This document shows positions 21,606 through 32,009 of a DNA stretch of 64,000 nucleotides, piece after piece. Below the pieces are notes generated by a model, which ran no database searches, was not told the DNA's origin, and worked only from the letters and a program-made list of their open reading frames with translations. The translations under genes were made by a program, and so were the position numbers. This DNA comes from Adiantum capillus-veneris (Eukaryota > Streptophyta > Polypodiopsida > Polypodiales > Pteridaceae), in NCBI GenBank assembly GCA_014529385.2, contig CM043969.1:9649001-9713000 (forward strand). Direction: 5' to 3'. Each line of letters opens with the position of its first letter. Position 1 is the first letter of the stretch.

Positions 21606-22630
21606 TCAGGCTTGACTACATTCCATGTCAAACCATTTCTTCTTGGTGCTACCCTTCTTAGACCTTTTGCAAGACATGTGTTTCACCGAAAAGCATTTCT
21701 TCGCACAAGAGCAAATTACTTCTTTGAAAACTTTCCACTTGCATTCTAATGTTTGGCTCTCTTGATGCTTTATCATGCTTAACATTTGGTCCATCATATC
21801 AGCATATATAAGTGCTCGTTTGAAGTCTAGACGTAGGTACGAATGATTTACATCATGACTGGAGGCTACATGCTCGGGTCTTTTACCACACTTGAGGTCA
21901 ATACATAACATTCTATGATCCGATTCCGGATTCCATTCACCAAGTGTAAATCTTTGTATGCATTGTAGAGGCTTCTCAAAACAACATATAGTCAATCACG
22001 CTATCACCATTGTGCTTTCTACATGTAAAGTCATTGGTGGCTTGCCATAAAGATACACCATTTGCAATGAGAATTCCGGTACTATTGCACATATGTAGAA
22101 GTGACTTTCCAAAGTGATTCATTTCTTTTGCATCATTAGAACTTCGATTATACATGTATGAGTCATCTATTCTTCTTGAGACTTACGGCATGTTGACTTA
22201 TTGTGTGTCATGTTGTAATGTATTTGTGCGAGCATTCATGTCTCCAAAGACAATGTCTCCAAAGACAATGTCTCCAAAGACAATGTCTCCAAAGACAATG
22301 TCTCCAAAGACAATGTGCGAGCATTCATATCTCCAAAGACAATGACTTCACCTTGGTCTTTGTAATGAGCAATGTCTTCCTCTAGTTCAACAAAGGGCCG
22401 ATCTCTATCAATATCCAAGCGAGCATAAAAGTTGGAGTCATAGTGAGGAATGTAGCAACAAGCCACAAACATGAGTTGACCATTTGGTGGACTGATTTTC
22501 GCCATAAGTAGCATTTATACTTATCTTCTTTGACAATGGAAACATCTTTCAAACCCTTTTTTATCATACATGCTACGCCTCCTTGGCCTCTACGTTGCTT
22601 TGCATTTTTGGTCCACATCAAAGAATGCAC
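21606..22630 (-). pseudogene. LINE ORF2: endonuclease domain (broken)
   Basis: The EEP endonuclease is recognisable from VFGDMNART (the G-D-x-N-A-R motif) and, further on, GEWNPESDHRML containing the conserved S-D-H. The two lie in separated frames (22236-22630 and 21606-21995). Directly after the GDMNART motif a 15-bp tandem expansion encodes five LSLET units, which would disrupt the fold. The domain nicks target DNA in functional relatives. Confidence 0.75.
22241..22315. repeat. 15-bp tandem repeat, five copies, in LINE endonuclease
   Basis: TCTCCAAAGACAATG occurs five times in perfect register. A sixth copy (22330-22344) is separated by a second copy of GTGCGAGCATTCAT, so the expansion sits within a larger local duplication. 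It preserves the reading frame. Confidence 0.95.
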
Positions 22631-22799
22631 ATCATATTTGTCAAATCCAAGAATTCATTGCGCATCATGCTACCATGTTTCGACAAGAAGTATCACATTC
22701 GGAGTCATTGGTAAGCTCATCAATGCAAATTCCCGCATTCCATGGATACCCATTACAATTTATTCTCAAGCGTGAGTTGGTTTCATAGATCATGTGTCC

Positions 22800-23816
22800 C
22801 TATTTGTTGGGTGGACTTGTATCATCCACAAGTGACTTTTCTTCTTGAGATGACATCTTAAACTTCTTGCTTCTTTCCTCATATGCTTTGCGACGTGCAT
22901 TTTGTTGCATAAGAGTGTGATTCTCATAAACATTACAACCCGTTCCTTTGAGGTAGATCAAACTATTGTCAAGGATGATCTTTCTCTTTACCTCATCAGC
23001 CATGGTACATACAATAGGTCTTTCTCCCGAACGAAGGACTCTTAGTTTTCGAACTCGATGTGCACCATAAGCCATGATTCCAGACATGCCAAACTATGTA
23101 ACAAAAAACTCTTCAATAGCAACCACAAGAGATTGGGGTGTTTCCATGCTTTCCTCCTTGATTCCACGAATGACGATGTTCTTTGAGCGTTTTTTCCGTT
23201 CATGCAATTCTTGAGTGTCCACGTTCTCTACATTCTTTACTTGGACAACGGATTGCGTGATCGGAGATGTAGAAACCACAGTATCCTTACATATATCAGC
23301 CCATGATTTGGATGCATTTCTCATCTCACATACATCATGGCATATTGTATCTATCGTTTCCTCTTTCAATACATGATCACTCTCAACTTTGTTCAAGCGC
23401 TCTTTCAATACATTCATGTCAATAAGAGAGCGCTTACATTCTTGAACTTCATTTTCAAGATGCATCAAGCATGTTGTTTGCATTTCAAAAACCTTCTTGA
23501 GGTGCTCATTCTCCACAACGAGAACTCTTAAAGTGCCATTCTCCATTGCAAGTGAGCGCAACTCTTCACCTTGCTTGTTGACAGTTTCTTGTAATGAGAC
23601 CAAATAAGCCATGATCATTGCTTTCGTTGTAAACAATGTGGTTGGATTATCATCCAAATTCCTTGGGGATTTTGTATGATTCTCCATGGCGAGTATGGAT
23701 TTTCCACCCTTGCGAGTTTTGTCCGACATTGCCTTTAAGTCGGAAACAAAAACGTAAATCTTTGACAGTTTTTTCAATTCTGAGATGCTGTTACAACAAA
23801 GACTTTCATTGCACAA
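22800..23816 (-). pseudogene. LINE ORF1 (coiled coil plus RRM-like)
   Basis: A single frame interrupted by one TAG at 23094. The N-terminal 150 residues have a heptad-like coiled-coil pattern (VSLQETVNKQGEELRSLAME through LKERLNKVES). The next block reads RSKNIVIRGIKEE and LVVAIEEFF, like the RRM start of L1-type ORF1 proteins. After the stop come RPIVCTMADEVKRKIILDNS, LIYLKGTGCNVYENHTL and MQQNARRKAYEER, matching the C-terminal domain of the same family. Known relatives form trimers that bind the LINE RNA. Confidence 0.75.
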
Positions 23817-23956
23817 TTTTTTTTTCTTTACATCAATGCGTAGAGGGTGTCATGCTCTTCGATTGAGGCTATAGATCACCTAAATCGGAGTTCAAATGAA
23901 GAAGTTATAATAAAAAGAGTGAATTGCATCTACTAGGTCAAAAAGTGGCTGAGAGG

Positions 23957-23957
23957 G

Positions 23958-24025
<68 letters not shown>

Positions 24026-24061
24026 TTATCGTCCACGAAGGTCAGATATGACCCATGGGAT
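23957..24061. repeat. (GA)n tract plus ATTATCGTCC motif, right copy
   Basis: About 30 GA units followed by ATTATCGTCCACGAAGGTCA and ATATGACCCATGGGA. The left counterpart at 19248-19323 has the same order and about 85 percent identity in the 40-bp unique part. The two copies flank the LINE in direct orientation. Confidence 0.85.
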
Positions 24062-24100
24062 TAAAAAAAAACATTACATCAATTCTTTGAGGTAAATTTG

Positions 24101-24102
<2 letters not shown>

Positions 24103-24145
<43 letters not shown>
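24103..24145. repeat. (AC)n microsatellite
   Basis: About 21 AC units, followed by a short GA run. Confidence 0.95.
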
Positions 24146-24147
<2 letters not shown>

Positions 24148-24403
24148 GAGAGAGAGAGATTGCCCATCTAATTGATTCGTCCAAATACCAGGTCATCATG
24201 AGCCTCCCATCGTTGTTCACCTAAAGCAATCATCTATATCACATGCGCTCAAAGGGTCATAAAAAAACTTATTGTTCCATACTTTGATATATATTTTTCT
24301 CAAGAAATTTTTTGGTTCTTTTCCAAAATGCAATGAAAAACCCTTTGTAAATGTAATCTAGATCAATTGTTTCAAAGATTCAAATAAAATACTCTTATTT
24401 GGA

Positions 24404-24540
24404 ATTGATGTGTTATACTTAGGTTGAGTTCAAAGACCATATTAGGTATTTTGGTAAAAATCTCACATTATGGGAATCTCCAAATCGACTAAATTCATGT
24501 AATTTGGGAATTTTCCACTTAAAGTGGGAAAAATTGAGGT
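24404..24540 (+). repeat. Left inverted terminus of the giant element
   Basis: Compared with the reverse complement of 59286-59394, collinear matches are ATTGATGTG, then AAAGACCATATTAGGT (16 of 16, at 24432-24447), GGTAAAAATCTCA, TCATGTA and AAAAATTGAG. The left copy has a 19-bp insertion after the first block. An internal hairpin (AATTTTCCACTT/AAGTGGGAAAAATT) sits at 24509-24535. Confidence 0.5.
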
Positions 24541-24724
24541 GTGTGGTTAGTAAATAAAGTGAAAATCTCATAGGATTGTGGTGTTGATAAACACCAAAAG
24601 TCAAGAGGATGTACAACACATGGATTTGAATAATAAATATAAATTACATAAAACAAAGGAAGATACAAAAAAGATTTTGTTTACAAACTGACTAGTATAG
24701 TCACAATAGAAGCTCCACATAATT

Positions 24725-27700
24725 CTACTCCACATTTGATACCATATCTGAACTTTGATCCAAGTGTGGTTGATGTGCACGAGTGAGGCCTTCTTTGGCT
24801 TTTAGAGCATGCCTTTCTGGAATCTTTATTCTAGAAAATGGTCCTTCTTTGTTGGGTCTCCAGGACCAAACAATTGCATCTACAGTTTCCCACACTTGTG
24901 GGTCCTTATAGTTGACAGCCCAATAACCCTTCCAACAATTGCTGTAAGCTTGAGTATCTGTCATCCCACTTTTTCTCGCACAAGGTGCCCAATATTGAAT
25001 CAAGAGTTTTCTGTAGTTTGGTGATGTAGGCTCATTATCAATGTCAGATAAAGCCATTGCAAGCCACACTGGATAGATTTCTGTGTCACTCGGAACAAGC
25101 ATAAGAAAGTCACCTTGCTGCACATCAGACATAGGGTCAAACTCTTCCCTTGGCCTATCTCGTTGAGGCCCACAAAAATGATCGTTCAACTCTTCAAGGC
25201 CTAGGAATCTTTCTGCTCCTTGTTGCAAATTCATTGTAGTGCTTTGTAGGTGAGAATATTCTTGAGTTTTTGGCCAAAACATTTCATACAAGAATCCCTA
25301 TGATATGATTGCTTTTCCAATCTCTTCAATTACCTTACTCCAATAATCTATCACGGGTCTATAATATCGCGGAATACTTGAACCATTCCCTAAATTTTTC
25401 CAAGATTTTATATAGTTCTTTAGCCCCAAAATGACTTCTTCGTGGGCCTTGACATACTCCGCCATTTGTACTAGAGGTGGATCTCCATGTGGTAACATTG
25501 GCTTGCCTTCTGTGTCTGTTTTCCAAAGGCGAATACTTCCACTCCAACTTGATACACCTACATGTGCCTTATATTGCATCATTGGTGTCTCATCCTGCAT
25601 AAAGAACCTGAACTGAAGTGGTTTGGAATGTCCAACAAGTATGTCTTGTCCATCACAAAGATAGCCATCACAATATTTCTTGAAATCGGGGATCTTTGTG
25701 AGAAAAAATGGAGCTGGAGATGAAGATGAGCTGTTTCGTAATGTATCCATCAAATGTGGCAAAGTATAGGTTTGTGTAACTCTCAGCTTCTCTGAAAACC
25801 TACTAAACATGGCGTCTATGTCCTCATGTGTATGCCCAACCATTAAAAATCCCAGCTGGATGGTTTTGAAAACACCCCTTGCAACAAGCATTGACAAATA
25901 GGCAAATAAGTATCGATTTTTGTTTTCCCCTGTACAATTATCCAATCGTAGCAACAAGTTCTCTGGCAATCTGCGAAATGTTGACCCCAATTCCTCTTCT
26001 GCAATTTCTGACGACTGCACAATGGGCTCTTTTCCATCACTCAAGTTATGGTAGTCCAAAGCATCCCTTGAGTTCAAAGCATGTAGTAGTGAAATATTGC
26101 TCCTTGGAAGTCCATTTGTTACTAGATCACCAAGAGGATGCTTATCTATCCTCTCTAGGTTATGTAAACAATTAGCAATTGAGCCAATTGTAAGATTTGG
26201 ATCAGCTGGCCATAAACCATTCAAGACAAAGTGTCCGTAATGACCTTCTCCATGTCCATGAGTGATCATGCCAATCAATGCCACCTGCAGATTATATCAT
26301 GAATCCACACCCTTGGGAACAATGCGTAATCTAGGAATGGCAGTTTTCTTTTGATCCGTCTTATCATGGATTATGCATACATATTTTTGTGGTTGAGTTT
26401 CTGAATACGTGCGCCATGCATAATATAGGCTTCTACAACTCTTTTGTTGTGCCATGTGAACTTCTCTCTCCCTCAAGAGAAGAGCTCTCTCTTCAAGAGA
26501 AGGTTTAGCTTCTAACCTTGCCTTGATTGAGCTACAAATATTGCACTTAGAGAACTCACTCGTCTTTGTTAAAGTGACATGTGGGTACTCTTTGTTCCAA
26601 ATTCTACCAAAAGAAGATTGGGATAGCTTCTTCTCATAGCCCATTTGGTCAAGTGTCGTATTGATTTCACATAAAATATCCACTTGTTTGTATGTTGATG
26701 GAATCACCAATTGAGTCTCTCTTGAGCCATCTAGCAATGTTTTACTTCTATGTGGCATCTTCTCAGAGTTGTTTTCCACAAACTCATTTAGTAGTGCTCT
26801 TGCTAAACTAGTATGTTGAAGTCCCCTTCTCAATGTACATGTGTTCCCATGTACATATTGGCGCACACCATTTTCAAAGTTCTCCTTGTATCGATAAAGT
26901 GATGTCTTTGGTATTCCATGTAGCTCATACCATGCTCTACAACAAACAATAGAGCCATTTAGCCTGAATTGGTATCGTGACTTCTCATCTTTCTGATAAC
27001 ATATAGAAAGAACATCATAAACATAATTAGTGCGTGATTTTTGAGACTCTCCCAAAAACTATTGTCGTAACCTTGTCACCATATCACGATCTGCAAACTG
27101 GCAACATTTTTGTGCACAACAATCAATGCATGATACCCTTTGAATTGATTTGTTTGAAAGGTAAAAAGTCGAAGCTGGTGCTGCTTTTGATTTTTGAGTC
27201 CTGTTCATGAAAGTGTATCATCTCTTCCTTGACAACTGGACAACATTACTCCCATCAAGTTTTTTTCCAACATTGTCATCGTTGGATACATCCTCATATG
27301 TAGCATGCATGCCATCAACAGGAACAAATCGTTGTAATGGGCTCCCATTCAACATTGTTGTCTGCTTGATGGGCCACTTTAGCAAAGTGATGCTACCCAC
27401 TTCAACCACATCATCAATGCTTGCATTTTCTCTTTCAATACCCACACCCACACAATCAGGACCAAGTTCCTGAAAGTTGACATAATCATGTGGAAATACA
27501 TATAAGATGGTCCCTTCATTCATGGTTTGCATCATTGTGTCATCTTTTAAAAGGACCCTCTGATTTCTCCAAGACTCTCGAATCATTGCTTCAAATTCTG
27601 GGCTTGTCATAGGTATTGCATCTGTAACTAGAGGATCAGAATGATCATGTTCTTCATCACCATTGTAGCTTTCCTGTGGATCAATTAAGTTCCCATTTAA

Positions 27701-27952
27701 TACAAAAGATTGCAAAAGAAGCTTTGACCATCGAACAGCACTCCATAATGAGCCTTGGAGAGATGAAGTATCCATTGTAGGAAAAGGTAGGACCACATCC
27801 TTCAAGCATTCCTCCACTAGTATGGAGACATTTCCGTGCCCTATCTTTGTACCACCACAAGTGGAATCTGGATCTGTTCTACACACACAGCCAATACCAA
27901 CAATTTCATTGTCAAGTTTCATATGTACTTTCTCCCCAGATTCAAAGTCCAT
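24725..27952 (-). pseudogene. DUF7869 DDE-like transposase candidate, one frame with four nonsense codons
   Basis: About 1,075 codons stay in one minus-strand frame from the splice acceptor TTTTTCACTTACAG (ending 27954) to the stop at 24725. It is broken only at 27218 (TGA), 27059 (TAG), 26297 (TGA) and 25298 (TAG). In order: a region like DUF8039 (GEKVHMKLDNEIVGIGCV, then DVVLPFP and AVRWSKLLL); a Cys-rich segment (CIDCCAQKCC); a helical DNA-binding-like part with FRLNGSIVCCRAWYE; and CNICSSIKARL. The DUF7869/RNase H-like core follows, with candidate acidic residues in IIHDKTDQKKT, LRLDNCTGENKNR and MVGHTHEDIDAMF. A chromo/BAH-like C-terminal module (FLMLVPSDTEIYPVWLAMAL) ends the protein. 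The upstream exon lies to the right, across or beyond the 28-30 kb array. The family is transposase-like, but its mechanism is not established. Confidence 0.75.
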
Positions 27953-28042
27953 CCTGTAAGTGAAAAAGATTACATTGTTAAATCCATAGTTATAGAAAAA
28001 TACTCTTCAAACAAAAAATCATGCTACAACATGGAAAAGGTT

Positions 28043-29920
28043 TGCATAGGTTGGACAAGTGGTGAACCTTGAGACCAAATCCTCCTTGCTATATTAATGG
28101 AAGCAAGGTTGGAAATTATGGTGGATCTTGAAACCAAAGCATCCTTGCTATATTAGAGCATAGGTTGGACAAGTGGTGGACCTAGTTGTAATACCCACTG
28201 CCACCTATCAACTACTATAGAACTATGCTTTCCAATGTCCAAGTATCCCTTGAGGCTTTCAAGGTTGAACACGTGGTGGACCTTGAAACGAAAATCCCCT
28301 TTCTATATCAGAGCATAGCTTGGACAAGTGGTGGACCTAGTTATAATGCCCAATATCCAAGGTGAAATACCTTAGGACCGTGCTACCTTGCTTGCCAATG
28401 TTTACGTAGCCCCTCATTTATTTAATGGAAGTAAGGTTGGACAAGTGGTGGACCTTGAAACCAAAGCCTCTTTGCTATATGAGACCATAGGTTGGACCTA
28501 GTTGTAATACCCACTGCCACCTATCAACTACTATAGGACTATGCTTTCCAATGTCCAAGTATCCCTTGAGTCTTTCAAGGTTGAACACGTGGTGGACCTT
28601 GAAACGAAAATCCCCTATCTATATCAGACCATAGCTTGGACAAGTGGTGGACCTAGTTATAATGCCCAATATCCAAGGTGAAACACCTTAGGACCTTGCT
28701 ACCTTGCTTGCCAATGTTTACGTAGCCCCTCATTTCTTTAATGGAAGCAAGGTTGGACAAGTGGTGGACCTTGAAAGTAAAGCCTCTTTGCTATATGAGA
28801 GCATAGGTTGGACCTAGTTGTAATACCCACTGCCACCTATCAACTACTATAGGACTATGCTTTCCAATGTCCAAGTATCCCTTGAGTCTTGCAAGGTTGA
28901 ACACGTGGTGGACCTTGGAACGAAAATCCCCTTTCTATATCAGAGCATAGCTTGGAGAAGTGGTGGACCTAGTTATAATGCCCAATATCCAAGGTGAAAT
29001 ACCTTAGGACCTTTCTACCTTGCTTGCCAATGTTTACGTAGCCCCTCATTTCTTTAATGGAAGCAAGGTTGGACAAGTGGTGGACCTTGAAACCAAAGCC
29101 TCTTTGCTATATGAGAGCATAGGTTGGACCTAGTTGTTATACCCATTGCCACCTATCAACTACTATAGGACTATGCTTTCCAATGTCCAAGTATCCCTTG
29201 AGTCTTGCAAGGTTGAACACGTGGTGGATTATTGAAACCAAAATCCCCTTTCTATATCAGAGCATATCTTGGACAATTGGTGGACCTAGTTATAATTCCC
29301 CTCCTTTCTTTAATGGAAGAAAGGTTGGAAAAGTGGTGAATCTTGAAACCCAAACCCTTTGGCTATATATAGAGGATAACTTGGACAAGTGGTGGGCTTA
29401 GTTGTAGTATCCAATGTCCAAGGTCCAAGGTGAACTATGTAAAGACCTTACTTCCAAAAACAAAGTCGTACAAGTGGTTCTCCTTCAAACCAAAATGTCC
29501 TTAGTGTATTAGAACATAGCTTGGAGAAGTCGTGGACTTAGTTGTAATGGTGAATGTTCAAAGCAAACTATTATAGGACCTTGCTTCCCAAATCAAGTTT
29601 GGACAAGTGGTGGATCTTGAAACCAAAACCCCCTTACTGTATTAGAGCATAGCTTAGATAAGTGGTGGACCTAGCTGCCATGGAAAATGTTCAATGTGAA
29701 TTGCTACAGGACCTTGCTATTAAATGTCTAAGTAGAGCTAGCTTCTTTAATGGAATCAAGGTTGGGAAAGTGGTGCATCTTGAAACCAAAAGCCCTTTAT
29801 TGTATTAGAGCATAGCTTGGACAAGTGAGGGACCTAGTTTTAATGTGTGATGTCCAAAGAAAAGTATTACAAGACCTTGCTTTCCAATATTTGAATTGGT
29901 CAAGTGGTTAAAACTAAGTA
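28043..29920 (+). repeat. Left array: 316-bp higher-order repeat of the TGGACAAGTGG core
   Basis: Three full units and flanking partial units repeat at 316 bp (landmark ACCTTGCTTGCCAATG at 28385, 28701 and 29017). Each unit holds three versions of the core: GGTTGGACAAGTGGTGGACC, GGTTGAACACGTGGTGGACC and GCTTGGACAAGTGGTGGACC. From 29290 the array decays into single, diverged copies. It appears to occupy the intron upstream of the DUF7869 frame, where it is antisense. Confidence 0.9.
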
Positions 29921-30424
29921 TAAAACTTTGACCATTTTCTTCTCGAATTGCCAAAAAGCTAGTTTTAGACACCCCTAAATGAAAATGGTTTAGGGTGGCC
30001 TTAAGCAACGTTTTGTCAAAGACTTGAACAAAAGGGTTGCCGAAGATTAATGAAAATTTATTATGGCTTGAAGTGCCTGAGTATGTGAAAACAAGCCTAG
30101 GTTTTCCACGAGGCAAAAGGTGACATAATAAGAACATTGGAAACTTAGGATTGACCATGTGGCCTAAAATTTGGCAAGTGAAGTGGTGGCCAAGTTTTGT
30201 GGCACAGTGTGCACTTGGTCCTATATGTGTTGACCACTTGGCTAAATCTAGGACCATAAGGCCAAACCTTTGGCACCTTAAATATAGTATGGGACATAAT
30301 CTAGAACTGCTATAGTAAATTAGTAGGATAGTTAATATGTTAATATTTGTATTATATTTAAGTATATGCTAAATATAATTTATGTTCAAAATTTCACTAA
30401 TGAAGAATGTTCCCATTTAGCACT
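29921..30424. other. Array-free spacer
   Basis: No core motif and no supported gene. A 150-codon minus-strand frame (29805-30257) begins inside repeat-like sequence and has no recognisable domain. Confidence 0.45.
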
Positions 30425-30672
30425 CCAGATGCGGGGTCTTAGGGCAATGCCACAATGGGGTGACAAGGCAGCGCTTCCACGTGAGGTTTGGGGGTAGCGC
30501 TCTTGATGGGGATGTGGAATATAGCGCTCTCGATGGAGGGGCTTGGGAGGCTGATTTTGGGATATTGTTCTGGGCAGGGTCCGGGGCAGCGCCCCGGGAG
30601 GGGTCAAGGGGCGGCAGCCCCTTGTCGCCTCTCAGCGCGACTGCTGGGCGGGGTCGAGGGGCAGCGCCCAAA
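30425..30672. other. GC-rich island
   Basis: A sharply bounded block much richer in G and C than its surroundings, with repeated GGGGCAGCGCCC-like and GGGGTCGAGGGG-like words, ending at a run of about 13 T. The edges look like those of a small insertion or a CpG-island-like promoter segment. No SINE A/B box was identified. Confidence 0.5.
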
Positions 30673-31254
30673 GATTTTTTTTTTTTAAAAGTGAATTCAT
30701 AGTATAGAGTTACACATGTTTTGCATATTTTCAACCATGATTTCTTTAATTTTGGCTGTGTGAATTGGTTAATGTTTTATATTGCTTTTGTTTTTTTTAA
30801 TCCTGTGATAAAACATGGACTTGTAGCATACGTGGCATTCTAATAAACCCTATCAAGATTAGGCACAGAGAGAGCGCACGAGCAACGCACACAGAGAAAG
30901 CAGGCGAGCAGCAAACACACAGAAATCGCACACGGATCGCACACAATTGGAGTATACGCGCACGTAGAGGAGCATGCCCGGCATCGTACACAACACATAG
31001 GTGGAGCGCACAGGATTGAAAGTTCGCGCACAAGATAAAGAAACAGCAGCGTACGCAACGCTTTCCAGAAGGGCAAGATCGGGCATAGCTTCTTCTCAGG
31101 AGACATTGCACACCTCACGAATAGAGAAAAAACAGGTATTTCTCTCTCTCTCACTCTCTGTCTTTCTCCATATAGAGAAGATGGTTCTCTGTAACTCTTC
31201 TTGCACACACACTCTCTCGTCAAAAGACAGAGATACGTAGTTTAAAAATATCCC
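30673..31254. other. Spacer, possible 5' region of the plus-strand cargo gene
   Basis: Purine/pyrimidine-biased sequence with GCGCACGAGCAACGCACA-type low complexity (30860-31060) and a possible donor AAAAAACAG|GTATTT near 31136. A first exon must lie upstream of the acceptor at 42447, and this array-free stretch is a candidate place. No open frame is supported. Confidence 0.25.
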
Positions 31255-31540
31255 CGCACACATACACATATTCCTACACATCGTCTTCCTCTCTTCCACA
31301 TACATAACCACAGTGAAATCTGTTATCTTGTTGTCTCTCTCTTGAAAATACATGCACATATTCCCACACATCGTCTTCCTCACTTCCACATACATAACCA
31401 CAGTGAAATCTGTTATCTTGTTGTCTCTCTCTTGAAAATACGTGCACATATTTCCATACATCGTCTTCCTCTCTTCCACATACATAAACACAATGAAATC
31501 TGTTATCTTTCTCTCTCTCCTCTCTCTAGAAAACATGTAT
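31255..31540 (+). repeat. 90-bp tandem repeat, three copies
   Basis: The landmark TCGTCTTCCTC recurs at 31281, 31371 and 31461. Units share CACATACATAACCACAGTGA and TCTGTTATCTTG. The last unit grades into CT-rich and TATG/TATA simple sequence (31540-31740). Confidence 0.9.
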
Positions 31541-32009
31541 TTCTCTCTCTCTATCTATCTATCTCTGTATCTTGCTATCTCTCTCTTGAAAATACATGCT
31601 CATGTATGTGTGCGTCTGTGTTATCTATGTGTATGTATGTATATTTGTGTTATTTCATTGTAATACTCATACATAATGCAGATACACAATTACACTTAAT
31701 TACGATATGCACACATAGTATATATACATACATAAATATCACAAATAGCTAACACACTGTAATACTAGTAAACTTGAATGGAAGACTTACTTGCGTGATC
31801 TGTTAAAGTCGATTCTTGTAGCGAGTTCTGGATGTATTCTGAGCTGATTTTCCTCTAATCCATTTGTAGATATGATTGTAACTTCTGTTTCTCAAAAATA
31901 GTAGTGTTGTTTAGTGATATACCTAATGGACATAAATGGTTGAAACTAGGACATGTAGACCAAAAATACGTGTATTTCTTTGGATGAATATATACACTTT
32001 TTGGTGACC

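Larger units (their letters stand above)
19459..23816 (-). mobile_element. Decayed non-LTR retrotransposon (LINE)
   Basis: Minus-strand order is ORF1 (22800-23816), apurinic-type endonuclease (21606-22630), reverse transcriptase and C-terminal Cys/His motif (19459-21440). This is the layout of plant L1/RTE-like LINEs. Multiple frame changes and stops make it inactive. No clear poly(A) tail was found. Similar (GA)n-plus-ATTATCGTCC segments flank it in direct orientation. Confidence 0.85.

Noticed and set aside
27059-27079. 21-bp mini-intron removing the TAG at 27059 in the DUF7869 frame
   Set aside because: A GT...TAG pair exists but 21 bp is far below functional plant intron size. A nonsense codon is simpler.
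29805-30257. 150-codon minus-strand frame
   Set aside because: It overlaps the decayed end of the left array, has no domain and no neighbouring signals. A chance frame.
30386-31223. Several overlapping frames on both strands in the GC-rich/CA-rich spacer
   Set aside because: Low-complexity (Cys/Arg- or Gly/Arg-rich) products of biased composition, in four overlapping frames.
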